Assembly: GCF_010729105.1 (NCBI RefSeq)
Contig: NZ_AP022573.1
Location: 1,612,001 to 1,676,000, forward strand
Direction of reading: 5' to 3'
Source: Mycobacterium saskatchewanense
GTDB taxonomy: Bacteria > Actinomycetota > Actinomycetes > Mycobacteriales > Mycobacteriaceae
Length of the DNA: 64,000 bases
The position numbers and the translations under genes were made by a program. The notes below the pieces were generated by a model, which worked only from the letters and a program-made list of their open reading frames with translations, was not told where the DNA came from and did not search any database. Below are positions 55,470-63,997 of the stretch, piece after piece. Numbering within the stretch: the first letter of the stretch is position 1; each line of letters opens with the position of its first letter.

Positions 55470-57106
55470 AGCTCGTCCAACTCGTTACGCAGGATGGCCT
55501 CGCGCAGCGCGAAACGGCGGACTTTGCCGGTCGCCGTCACCGGGAACTGATCGGCGAGAAACCACCGCACTGGCACCTTGTAAGCGGCCATGCGTGCGCG
55601 ACAGTGGGCGATCAGATCATCTTTCAGCGCGCTGCGACGGAGGCCCGCCCCCCGGCAGACGACGCATACGATTTCACCGAGTCGGTCGTCGGGCAGCCCG
55701 ACCGCGACGGACTCCTCGACGCAGTCGAATTGAGTCACGACGCGCTCAATCTCCGCCGGCGAGAGGTTCTCGCCGCCGCGGATGATGAGTTCTTTCAACC
55801 TGCCGGTGACGGTGATGAATCCACGATCGTCCATGGTCCCGAGATCCCCGGTTCGCAAAAACCCGTCGGCGTCGAGCGCCCGTGCCGTGCCCTCGGGGTC
55901 GTGCAGATACTCGACGAATTGTTGGTATCCGCGCGCGCAGATTTCGCCCGTTTGTCCGACCGGCACGACGTGACCCTCGCAGGGATCGATGACCTTGCAG
56001 TCCACCTGCGGCAGTGGACGTCCGACGGTACAGAGGCGGTCGGCGTGGCTGTCGGATGGCCGGGTCAAGGTGAGCACCGGCGCGAGTTCCGTTTGGCCGT
56101 AAAGGTTGTAGACGTTGGCACCGAACACCGCTGCGGCGCCATCGATCAGCTCGGCGGATACATCGGCAGCGCCGCCCATGATGATGCGCAACGCGGGCGC
56201 CGGCTCGTTGCTGGCACGCTGGTGTTCCAGCAGGGCGCGAAGCAGGGTTGGCACATAGAACAGCACTGTGGCCCCATGCGCGCGAAGGGCGCTGAGCGCA
56301 GAGCCGGGGGTAAACCGCCCGCACACCACGGCCGTACCGCCTACCCATAACGGCCCTAGGGTGGCGATCACACATCCGGCGGTGTGGAAAAGAGGAAGCG
56401 GGTTCATGCAGACCGCGGCCTTCGGGACCCGGGTCGCTTCCATCGTGAGCTTGGCGACGTTCACCAGTGCGCGGTGGGTCAGCAACACGCCTTTGGGTAG
56501 ACCGGTGGTCCCGGACGTGTACTGCAACATGACAGGAGTGTCCGGATCGACCGGTGCGCGTGAAAAAATATGAGGGTCAACGCCGGTGGACTTCCACGCG
56601 GCAGTGTCCGACAGCGAAACACGTCGCAGTCCGGCAATGTCGCGGCATACCCGCTCCGCGACATCGACCATCCGGTAGTCGCGGCTGACGTCGGCGTGCA
56701 GCAGCACGCTGGCCCGACAATGCCGTAATGCGTAGTCCAGTTCGCTTTCCCGCAGCAGCGGGTTCAGCGCTACCAGCACCACACCGGCCAGGGCCGCCCC
56801 GTATTGAATGAGCGTCCACTCCACCACGTTGGGCGCCCAGAGCGCCACGAAATCGCCGGGGTCTGCGAGCGCAGCCAGCGCGCCCGCTACGCGGCGGGCC
56901 TCCTCGAACAACTCGGCATAGCTCAACTGCACGCTATCGCCGCCATCATGGCTCGCCGCGACGAGCGCCTTGCGCCCGGGATGCTCGGCAGCACGCGCGG
57001 CCAGCAGCCCTCCCACGGTGTCATCGACTAGAGGCACGCTGCGGTCTGCGGCCCAGAAGGCCTCGGCCAGTTGGCGTGTGGCACACCCCGCCGGGGACGT
57101 GGTCAT
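55466..57106 (-). CDS. Acyl-CoA ligase (FadD), copy B
   Basis: 546 residues from the ATG at 57106; an open lead to 57235 is low-complexity Arg-rich and is rejected. P-loop VMLQYTSGTTGLPKGVLLTH near 192-211, YNLYGQTELAPVLTLTRPSD, hinge GDLGTMDDRGFITVTGRLKELIIRGGENLSPAEIE and Lys in PVTATGKVRRF. Same reaction as copy A, but the substrate-binding middle is clearly different, so the two likely act on different acids or successive intermediates. 74 nt behind the SDR gene. Confidence 0.92.
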   Translation of the reverse strand: MTTSPAGCATRQLAEAFWAADRSVPLVDDTVGGLLAARAAEHPGRKALVAASHDGGDSVQLSYAELFEEARRVAGALAALADPGDFVALWAPNVVEWTLIQYGAALAGVVLVALNPLLRESELDYALRHCRASVLLHADVSRDYRMVDVAERVCRDIAGLRRVSLSDTAAWKSTGVDPHIFSRAPVDPDTPVMLQYTSGTTGLPKGVLLTHRALVNVAKLTMEATRVPKAAVCMNPLPLFHTAGCVIATLGPLWVGGTAVVCGRFTPGSALSALRAHGATVLFYVPTLLRALLEHQRASNEPAPALRIIMGGAADVSAELIDGAAAVFGANVYNLYGQTELAPVLTLTRPSDSHADRLCTVGRPLPQVDCKVIDPCEGHVVPVGQTGEICARGYQQFVEYLHDPEGTARALDADGFLRTGDLGTMDDRGFITVTGRLKELIIRGGENLSPAEIERVVTQFDCVEESVAVGLPDDRLGEIVCVVCRGAGLRRSALKDDLIAHCRARMAAYKVPVRWFLADQFPVTATGKVRRFALREAILRNELDEL

Positions 57107-57180
57107 CGGCGGTCCGCGCCTGCGCCGTCGCCCGGTCCCGTCGAATACTCGCCGAACGGCGTGAGCATGTGCCCGCCCGC

Positions 57181-58041
57181 TTAAACCGGGTTGGCGCCGA
57201 GTTTGGCGGCGGACATATCGCTGATCTCGCTCCACCGGGCGGTGATCTCCGACAGGTCGGGAGGTGCAGTGAAGGTGACGCCGTCGTTCTGGAAGATGGC
57301 GACGCGCTGAACCAAACCGCCGCCGACTACGAAAACCGATCCGCTGTCGTGGTTCTCGTCGGAGACCAGGTAGCCGACCGCGGGCGCGACGAGCTCTGGG
57401 TCGAGCTTGTCCAGCATCTCCCGGGGCGCGATGTCGGCCGTCATCCTGGTGGCCGCGAGCGGTGCGACGGCATTGGCGGTGATTCCGTATTTGGCGCCTT
57501 CGATGGCAAGGGTGTTGGTCAGCCCCACCAAACCCGCCTTCGCGGCCCCGTAATTGGACTGCCCGAAGTTGCCGTACAGGCCGCTGGTTGAGGTCGCCAC
57601 CACGACGCGTCCGTGTTTCTGCTCCCGCATGTGCGGCCAGGCCGCTCGGACCACGTGATAGCCCCCGTAGAGATGCACTTTGAGCACCGCATCCCAGTTG
57701 TCGTCGGTCATCTTGTGGAAGGCGCCGTCGCGCAGGATTCCGGCGTTGCTGATGACCGCGTGCACGGCGCCGAACTCCGACAACGCGGTGTTGACGACGG
57801 CTGCGGCACCGTCGGGGTCGGCCACCGAATCGTAGTTGGCCACCGCTCGACCACCCGCGGCTCGGATCTCCTCGACGACCTCGTCGGCCATCGACGTTCC
57901 CGCGCCCGAGCCGTCGCGGGCACCGCCGAGGTCGTTCACCACCACCAGCGCTCCGTTGGCCGCCAGGAATCGCGCATAAGCGCGGCCCAAGCCTCCGCCC
58001 GCACCAGTGACGATCACAACCCTGTCCTGGACTCCAGACAC
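57181..58041 (-). CDS. SDR of the MFE-2 (3R)-hydroxyacyl-CoA dehydrogenase type
   Basis: 286 residues. VVIVTGAGGGLGRAYARFLA, the MFE-2-type VVVNDLGGARDGSGAGTS loop, NAGILRDGAFHKM, catalytic Ser in VVVATSTSGLYGNFGQ and YxxxK as YGAAK. These features match the dehydrogenase part of peroxisomal multifunctional enzyme 2, which oxidises (3R)-hydroxyacyl-CoA. GTG start with GGAGGGGG upstream. First gene of the SDR-ligase-ligase operon. Confidence 0.9.
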   Translation of the reverse strand: MSGVQDRVVIVTGAGGGLGRAYARFLAANGALVVVNDLGGARDGSGAGTSMADEVVEEIRAAGGRAVANYDSVADPDGAAAVVNTALSEFGAVHAVISNAGILRDGAFHKMTDDNWDAVLKVHLYGGYHVVRAAWPHMREQKHGRVVVATSTSGLYGNFGQSNYGAAKAGLVGLTNTLAIEGAKYGITANAVAPLAATRMTADIAPREMLDKLDPELVAPAVGYLVSDENHDSGSVFVVGGGLVQRVAIFQNDGVTFTAPPDLSEITARWSEISDMSAAKLGANPV

Positions 58042-58069
58042 CTCGACCCCCTCCAGAAGGTTGTTACCA

Positions 58070-58099
58070 AATTTATCTTAAAAAATCAGACTCAGTCAA
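58070..58099 (-). promoter_or_regulatory. Candidate sigma-A-type promoter of the SDR-ligase operon
   Basis: On the gene strand TTGACT (58099-58094), an 18-nt spacer and TAAATT (58075-58070), 28 nt before the GTG. The spacer includes a run of six T. AT content is far above the surroundings. Confidence 0.45.
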
Positions 58100-58166
58100 A
58101 TACGTGAGCACGGTATACTGTGTTGCGCAAACTCTTTTGCGTCGGAGACGCCTTGGGTATGGCTAG

Positions 58167-59369
58167 TTAGATTCTTGTGCGCGGTGTACGGGACACGATC
58201 GACACAAACGACACACAGCCGCCGGGCCGTCCACCCAGATTGTGGGTGAGCGCGGTGTGCGGGTCGGACAGCTGCCGTTCGCCGGCCTCCCCGCGGAACT
58301 GCAGCCATGCTTCATAGAGCATCCGCAGGCCACTCGCTCCGACGGGATGGCCGAACGACTTCAGGCCACCATCCGGATTAACCAGGAGCCGACCGTCGGC
58401 GTCGAAGTCACCGTCCAGCACGTGCTTCCACGCGTGGCCGACATCACAGAAGCCCAAGTCTTCCATGAGTACGATCTCGGTGGGGGTGAAACAGTCATGC
58501 ACTTCGGCCAGCGAGAGCTGTGCTGCGGGTCGGTCTATGCCCGCCTGGGCGTAGGCGTCTTTGGCGGACTTGACGACCTCGGGGAAGGTAGTGAAGTCGT
58601 ACCGGGAATCCATTGCAGCCCGGGCGGACCCGGCGACCAGCGACAGCGCTTCGACATACATCGGCGCGGCGGTGTAGTCCAAAGCGCGCGCGGCGGGAAC
58701 GATCAGCGCGCACGCGGCCCCGTCGGAGACACCCGAACAGTCGAACACACCGAGCCGTCCGGCCACCTTGGGCGCATTGTCAATGGTTTCCCGGCTGACG
58801 GGGGAACGGAACTGCGCCTTGGCATTTCGGGCTCCGTTGTCGTGATTCTTCCACGCGACATGGGTCATCGCGGCGCGCATTTCGTCAGCATGCACGCCGT
58901 GGCGCGCGCAGTAGGCTGGATCGAGCATGGAAAAGGCCGCCGGAGCGGTCATCGACAACTCCGGGGCAGTACCGTCGCCGGGCGGGTCTTGGCGCAGCAA
59001 TCCCGAATAGCCGGAATCTTTGAGCTTTTCGACGCCGACGGCCATGGCGACGTCATAGGCTCCGGCCGCCACGGCGTAGCAGGCGTTGCGGAATGCTTCG
59101 GAACCGGTCGCGCAGAAGTTTTCCACCCGGGTCACCGGTTTGTCATCGCTGCCGATGGCCCGGCTCAGGGTCAGCCCGCCCAGCCCCGAACTCAGTGTCC
59201 CCAACCAGTAGGCGTCAATGTCGTCGGCGCGGATACCCGCGGGTGTGTCAAGACACTCGCGATACGCCTCCAGGATCAGGTCGTCGGTTGAGGCTTCCCA
59301 TCGCTCGCCGAACCGGCTGCACCCCATCGCTACGACCGCCACCTTGCCGGTTATGCCCTTACTCGGCAT
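58167..59369 (-). CDS. SCP-x-type thiolase-like protein
   Basis: 400 residues from the ATG at 59369; an upstream lead to 59516 lies in the neighbouring gene. Thiolase fold of the SCP-x branch: nucleophile region VENFCATGSEAFRNACYAVA, EVHDCFTPTEIVLMEDLGF, and GLKSFGHPVGASGLRML; the C-terminus ends LGGRPGGCVSFVSI. SCP-x thiolases often pair with DUF35 OB-fold proteins, and the gene just upstream (11-nt overlap) ends in a DUF35 domain. Likely a thiolase or retro-aldolase step on a branched or cyclic acyl-CoA. Confidence 0.88.
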   Translation of the reverse strand: MPSKGITGKVAVVAMGCSRFGERWEASTDDLILEAYRECLDTPAGIRADDIDAYWLGTLSSGLGGLTLSRAIGSDDKPVTRVENFCATGSEAFRNACYAVAAGAYDVAMAVGVEKLKDSGYSGLLRQDPPGDGTAPELSMTAPAAFSMLDPAYCARHGVHADEMRAAMTHVAWKNHDNGARNAKAQFRSPVSRETIDNAPKVAGRLGVFDCSGVSDGAACALIVPAARALDYTAAPMYVEALSLVAGSARAAMDSRYDFTTFPEVVKSAKDAYAQAGIDRPAAQLSLAEVHDCFTPTEIVLMEDLGFCDVGHAWKHVLDGDFDADGRLLVNPDGGLKSFGHPVGASGLRMLYEAWLQFRGEAGERQLSDPHTALTHNLGGRPGGCVSFVSIVSRTPRTRI

Positions 59370-60714
59370 CGTCTTGGATCGCCTTCCAGAAGTAGTCGTG
59401 CACAGCGCCGGCGGTGAATAACCGGCGGAAGCTGAAACGCACTCGGGCACCGACTCGCAGCTGGTCGGGCCGGGCGTCGGCGACCTCGAGGGTGCAGCGT
59501 CCGCCGCCGTCGACATCGATCACCGCCTGAACCATTGGCGGCGAAGGGGAAAACGCGAGACGATCCACGGTGTAGGTGACCACCGTGCCGCTCAGCCGAG
59601 AGGCTGGCGCCGGATCCATCTCGTCGGTCGCCCCGCAGGACCGGCAGACCCTTACCGAGGGTAGGTGAGTAAAACCACAATGGCGGCAGCGTGATCCGGT
59701 AAGACCGAATTTCCATCGCGCGGCCCGTGAGGCGGGCGGTGCCGCGGAGCGATCGGGTTCGGGCCGCCGGGGCGGCTCAACGGCGACCAGCCCCCGCCAA
59801 GACAGATACCTCAGGTGTTCAACGACAGCGCCCTCGGCACGCTGGTCGCTGAGTGGGCGGGGCTGACGAGCACCGGACAGCTGCGCGGTGGTGCGTAGCA
59901 CCATGGCATCGCAGCCGTCGGTGGCCGAGAGCACCAGCACCGTTTCGCCCGGTTGGGCGATGTCGAGCGCGCCGCACAACGCGATCAGTGCGTCGGCGGC
60001 CCCACTGAACCCTGCCGCGGAGGTGCTGACCGTCTTCTGTCCTTTCACCAGTGTGTGCGCGCGCTTGACGACTCCGCTGTTGGGACAGGCCAACACGACA
60101 TGGTCGGGGTCGGCGATCCCCGCGGCGTCGAGCGCGCCGCGGGCGGCGCTGCGGATGAGGGCCGCATACCGCTGGCCACCGAACCGCTCCTCCCACTGCT
60201 GGCCGGTGATCGCGGTGGGGTCGCGCCATCGGTCGAGGAACTCTTCGGTGACCGACCGTGACGCGAGGTGCTCGGCGATCACGTCTCCCGCACCGAACAG
60301 CAGGGCCGCGGCCCCATCGCCGCCCAACTTCTCGTCGGCCGAACCGGGTTTGCCGACCCGCACATCAGCGGCGACCACCAGTCCCCCGCCGTTCGCCGCA
60401 GCAGCCATGGCAGCGAACGCGCTGCGCCCCGTCCCGCACATGTCGGCAGCCAGCACGTCAGGGGGCAGCCCGAGCGCTGCGTGGAGGGCCGTGGCGTTGG
60501 TTTTGTCGGCGTAGGCCGGCGAGCTGGTGGCAAAGTACAACGCCGCGGGCGCAACGGTGGATGTCACCAGATGGCTGGCGGCGGCCACAGCCATGGTGGT
60601 CGAATCCTCGTCGTACGAAGCGATTACCCGGTCCCCGCCGCGCATCCCGATGTCCTGGCCGCACAGTCGGTGGCGCGGCAGGTAGCTGGCGTAGCCCAAG
60701 AGGCCGGTGTTCAC
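59359..60714 (-). CDS. HMG-CoA-synthase-like protein fused to a DUF35 zinc-ribbon/OB-fold domain
   Basis: 451 residues from the GTG at 60714 (GTGA overlap with the thiolase stop). Residues 1 to about 310 resemble archaeal-type HMG-CoA synthase: LLGYASYLPRHRL, YDEDSTTMAVAAA, ATSSPAYADKTNATALHAAL, and LDIAQPGETVLVLSATDG. Residues about 335-451 are a DUF35 unit: zinc ribbon CRHCGF and CRSCGA, then an OB fold with VVTYTVDRLAFSPSPPMVQAVID. In the synthase part the nucleophile region reads AADMCGTGRSAF; by alignment the catalytic Cys position holds Gly, and the FHQPN His position reads LACPN. It probably does not make HMG-CoA. It may act as a partner or scaffold for the flanking thiolases. Confidence 0.8.
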   Translation of the reverse strand: MNTGLLGYASYLPRHRLCGQDIGMRGGDRVIASYDEDSTTMAVAAASHLVTSTVAPAALYFATSSPAYADKTNATALHAALGLPPDVLAADMCGTGRSAFAAMAAAANGGGLVVAADVRVGKPGSADEKLGGDGAAALLFGAGDVIAEHLASRSVTEEFLDRWRDPTAITGQQWEERFGGQRYAALIRSAARGALDAAGIADPDHVVLACPNSGVVKRAHTLVKGQKTVSTSAAGFSGAADALIALCGALDIAQPGETVLVLSATDGCDAMVLRTTAQLSGARQPRPLSDQRAEGAVVEHLRYLSWRGLVAVEPPRRPEPDRSAAPPASRAARWKFGLTGSRCRHCGFTHLPSVRVCRSCGATDEMDPAPASRLSGTVVTYTVDRLAFSPSPPMVQAVIDVDGGGRCTLEVADARPDQLRVGARVRFSFRRLFTAGAVHDYFWKAIQDDAE

Positions 60715-61919
60715 GCAACCCCCCTGAATAGCGCGGCCAGCCCCTGCCCGCCCCCAATGCACATCGTCTCCAACGCAAGGCCGCCGCGGCGGCGGCGAAG
60801 TTCGTGCAACATCGTGGTGAGAACCCGTACTCCGGTGGCGCCGATCGGATGGCCCAGCGAAATACCCGATCCGTTGACGTTGAGCCGGTCGTCCACGTCG
60901 TCGAGCTTGACTCCCCAGCCCGAGAGCACCGCCAACACCTCCACGGCGAATGCCTCGTTGATCTCGATGAGATCGAGATCGTCGAGACCCACGTTGGTCC
61001 TTTTGAGCAGCTTTTCGACCGCGCCCACCGGACCGATGCCCATGCGGGAGGGCTCGCAGCCAACCGCCGCCCAGCTTTCCAGGAAACCAATTGGCTCCAG
61101 CCCAAGCGCGTCGAGGTGGTCTTCGCCGACGACCAGACAGGCTGCGGCGGCATCGTTTTGCTGACTGGAGTTGCCGGCCGTGACGGTGCCGTCAGGGATG
61201 ATGGGGCGCAGCCGCGCCAGGGTTTCGACCGTGGACTCGGGCCGGATCCCCTCGTCACGGTCCACCACGATGGGCTGGCCCCGGCTTTGTGGGACCTCCA
61301 CGGCGACGATCTCGCCGTGGAACATCCCGGACCGCTGCGCGGCGGCTGCACGCTGATGACTGCGCGCGGCGAACGCGTCAGCTGATGCGCGCTCGATGCC
61401 GTGGTCAACGGCCAGGTTCTCCGCGGTTTCGATCATTCCGCTGATGGGTCCGAAACGCCATACCGGCTGGGAGAGCTCGCGTCCGCGGTCGAGCCGATCG
61501 TAGAGGATTTGGTTTCCCGACCGCGCGCCCCATCGCGTCGTGGTGGTGTAGTGCTCGATGTTGCTCATGGACTCGACGCCGCCGGCGAGCACCACGTCGG
61601 CCGCGCCAGTCTGCACCGTCATCGCGGCGGTGATCACGGCTTGCAGTCCCCCACCGCAGCGGCGGTCGATCTGCAGGCCCGGCGTGCTGACCGGCAAGCC
61701 GGCGTGCAGAGCCGCCCACCGCCCGATGCACGGCGCCTCGGAATTGGCGTAGGACTGAGCGAACACCACGTCCTCGATCAGTTCTGGGTCGATAGCACTC
61801 TGCGCTACAACGGCTCTGATGACATGGGCGGCCAGGTCCTCGGCGCGCATCGGGCGAAGACTGCCACCGAAAGTTCCCACCGCTGTGCGCAGCGGAGCGA
61901 CGATCGCGGCGCGCCTCAT
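60711..61919 (-). CDS. Acetyl-CoA C-acetyltransferase (thiolase)
   Basis: 402 residues from the ATG at 61919, which overlaps the stop of the small gene upstream as ATGA. Complete active site: LQIDRRCGGGLQAVITAAM (nucleophile Cys), SLGHPIGATGVRVLT (His) and LETMCIGGGQGLAALF (Cys). Distinct from the thiolase at 36.7 kb. It lies in the Rieske oxygenase operon, next to the HMG-synthase-like fusion and the SCP-x thiolase. Confidence 0.92.
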   Translation of the reverse strand: MRRAAIVAPLRTAVGTFGGSLRPMRAEDLAAHVIRAVVAQSAIDPELIEDVVFAQSYANSEAPCIGRWAALHAGLPVSTPGLQIDRRCGGGLQAVITAAMTVQTGAADVVLAGGVESMSNIEHYTTTTRWGARSGNQILYDRLDRGRELSQPVWRFGPISGMIETAENLAVDHGIERASADAFAARSHQRAAAAQRSGMFHGEIVAVEVPQSRGQPIVVDRDEGIRPESTVETLARLRPIIPDGTVTAGNSSQQNDAAAACLVVGEDHLDALGLEPIGFLESWAAVGCEPSRMGIGPVGAVEKLLKRTNVGLDDLDLIEINEAFAVEVLAVLSGWGVKLDDVDDRLNVNGSGISLGHPIGATGVRVLTTMLHELRRRRGGLALETMCIGGGQGLAALFRGVA

Positions 61920-62173
61920 GTCGCCTCGCCTCGCCACCGGTCAGCCGACGGATCCAGCAGCTTCTCGAGGCGTTCGGGGGGCAGCCACACGATCGCCTCG
62001 AGTTCCAGGGCGTCCAGGTAGCGCACCCGTCCGGTACGCAGATCTTCTAACCGCAACCGTGGCGAGTTGCCGCGATCGTCGACACTGACTGCCACATCGG
62101 CGAATTCGCTGCCGATCACCGGCCCCGCGCCAGGCACGGTGACCGGCGCGGAGGCGTCGAACTCGATGCCCAT
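61916..62173 (-). CDS. Small protein encoded with Rieske oxygenase, function unknown
   Basis: 85 residues. Good start (GGAGGAGCGGTC before ATG). The C-terminal half is protein-like (TGRVRYLDALELEAIVWLPPERLEKLLD); there are no cysteines or known motifs. Small proteins at this place in ring-hydroxylating dioxygenase operons are often labelled dihydrodiol dehydrogenase, but nothing here supports a dehydrogenase fold. 11 nt after the oxygenase beta subunit and overlapping the thiolase. Confidence 0.7.
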   Translation of the reverse strand: MGIEFDASAPVTVPGAGPVIGSEFADVAVSVDDRGNSPRLRLEDLRTGRVRYLDALELEAIVWLPPERLEKLLDPSADRWRGEAT

Positions 62174-62184
62174 GACCGCTCCTC

Positions 62185-62721
62185 CTAAATCAGAAAGCCC
62201 AGGGTGGGAACGGGCTTGTCGTTGTCGACGAGCACCACCTTCTTGAAGGCCAGCCGCATGCCATCGCCCACCCGACGGATCCGGTAGGTGGCGCGTCCGC
62301 CCCACAGGTGGGTCCCCCGCGCGCGCGCTTCCAGCACCAGGAAGTTGGCCGCGACTTCCAGATCGACACCGCCCTCGGGATTCGACCGTCCCCCAAGCCA
62401 TTCGATGTTGGACAGCAGGTGGCGCAGATGCGATGGCGGCGCCTGGGCGTAGCGCCTGCCGGTGCGGACTTGTTTGAGCCGTGTGGAGATGCGGCTGCGG
62501 TTGTCGAAAATGATGGACATCTGGCCCGCCGGATCCGTGGTGTTCGGCGCCGCGGGCACCCAGTACAGGGCATCATCGGTCCACAGCGCCTCCCAGCTGT
62601 CGTAGTCGCTTTCGTCGGCGTACCGGGCTTCGCGGTAGAGGAACTGCTCGATCTCGAATCGGTCGAAACCCGCGGGGATCGGACCGAGCTCGGTAGCGGG
62701 ACTCGTCGTTGACGCGGTCAT
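62185..62721 (-). CDS. Aromatic-ring-hydroxylating dioxygenase, beta subunit
   Basis: 178 residues, the NTF2-like small subunit of two-component Rieske oxygenases. FEIEQFLYREARYADESDYDSWEALWTDDALYWVPAA is the family's N-terminal signature, and RHLLSNIEW with a C-terminal FKKVVLVDNDKPVPTLGFLI completes it. It supports the alpha subunit in an (alpha-beta)3 complex. 7 nt behind the alpha subunit gene. Confidence 0.92.
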   Translation of the reverse strand: MTASTTSPATELGPIPAGFDRFEIEQFLYREARYADESDYDSWEALWTDDALYWVPAAPNTTDPAGQMSIIFDNRSRISTRLKQVRTGRRYAQAPPSHLRHLLSNIEWLGGRSNPEGGVDLEVAANFLVLEARARGTHLWGGRATYRIRRVGDGMRLAFKKVVLVDNDKPVPTLGFLI

Positions 62722-62728
62722 GGCGGTG

Positions 62729-63997
62729 TCAGTCCTTACTCATCAAAGCCTGGTAGTGAGACCAAAATGCGCGCATCCCGGTCTCATCGGTGGCCGCGCC
62801 GATCGTGAACCCCGCGTCGTCGACGGTTTCACGGTTCAAGCCGCGGCGGACGTCCAACCACTCGGGAGAGAGGGCCGCAAGGCCCTGTTGGTTGCGTTCA
62901 TACATTTCGGTGTCATCGGCCAGCAACATGCCGGCGGGACCCACCGACCCGATGCATTGGGACACCATTCTGCGATTGAGTTCGTGCGCGCCGGCAAGTT
63001 GGACCGCGGTGGAGTACTGGACACACTCATCGACGGCAACCGGCTGGATGTTGAAGACCTGGATTTCGGCGATGAACAGATTCGGGAAGATCATCACGTG
63101 CGGGCCGCCCTCGATCAGGATCTGCTCAGCGGCGGCGCCGTGCAATCGGCGCATCGCCGACACATATTCGGGGACTCGCGATTCCGTGGTGCCGAACCAT
63201 CGCATCGGTTCGGCGAACTTGCGAAACTCCGGGCGCAGGTCGTTTTCGCTGTGCCCGCCGCCCAGATCCCGGGTAACGGCCGCCGAGGAGTCGCTGTAGA
63301 GAGGAGCGATCGTGGAACCGGTGACCCCGAAGATAGAGCCGTGCACGAACTGCGGGTGGTAACCGTCGGTTTCATTCTCGGCGAGCAGTTTCCAGTTTGC
63401 GCGGGTGAGGTGCTGCAGCCAGCCCGCGGTCAGCTCAACGCGTCCCAATGGTGACAGCCGGGTCAAGCGGTCGATCTCGCCGGCGGCGGCCCCGAGGTGC
63501 TCGAGCAGGCAGGGGCCGTCTGCGGCGAAGCTGCCGAACACAAAACCGCCGTAGGAGTCCACGCGGGGCACCCGCCCCATGGGCAGGTCGAGTTTGCGCC
63601 CACCGTATCCCTTGAAGAAAGGGAACCCGACTAGTTCTCCAGTGTTGCGAAAGGTCCACCCGTGGTAGGGGCACCGGAAGGTGCTCGAGTTGCCTCTGGC
63701 GTCGTCACAGACCTGGTTTCCGCGGTGTGAGCACCGGTTGAGGAGCAGATGGATCTGGCCGTCGCGGTCCCGGGTCATGATGACGTCTTGCGGCCCGAGC
63801 TTTTTCCGCACGTAGTCATTGGGCTGACTGACTTCGCTTTCGTGACCCACGAATACCCAAGTGCGATACCAGATTTTGTGCAACTCTTCAGCGAAGATCG
63901 ACGGGTCGGTGTAGAGCGAGCTGTGCACCTTGTCGGGACGGATCAGCTGCTCGTAGCGCGCGCCGGTCGACGCCTCGGGTTGGCTGACCGATGTCAT
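62729..63997 (-). CDS. Aromatic-ring-hydroxylating dioxygenase, Rieske alpha subunit
   Basis: 422 residues, complete; the ATG is 3 nt from the window end. Rieske centre: CSH at 89-91 and CPYH at 109-112 (RCSHRGNQVCDD; RCPYHGWTF). Mononuclear iron site: NETDGYHPQFVHG with Asp211, His214 and His219. It hydroxylates an aromatic or unsaturated ring with O2, using electrons from a reductase and ferredoxin that are not seen beside it; the ferredoxin and reductase at 39-41 kb or genes outside the window could serve. First gene of a six-gene operon reading toward 58.2 kb. Confidence 0.94.
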   Translation of the reverse strand: MTSVSQPEASTGARYEQLIRPDKVHSSLYTDPSIFAEELHKIWYRTWVFVGHESEVSQPNDYVRKKLGPQDVIMTRDRDGQIHLLLNRCSHRGNQVCDDARGNSSTFRCPYHGWTFRNTGELVGFPFFKGYGGRKLDLPMGRVPRVDSYGGFVFGSFAADGPCLLEHLGAAAGEIDRLTRLSPLGRVELTAGWLQHLTRANWKLLAENETDGYHPQFVHGSIFGVTGSTIAPLYSDSSAAVTRDLGGGHSENDLRPEFRKFAEPMRWFGTTESRVPEYVSAMRRLHGAAAEQILIEGGPHVMIFPNLFIAEIQVFNIQPVAVDECVQYSTAVQLAGAHELNRRMVSQCIGSVGPAGMLLADDTEMYERNQQGLAALSPEWLDVRRGLNRETVDDAGFTIGAATDETGMRAFWSHYQALMSKD

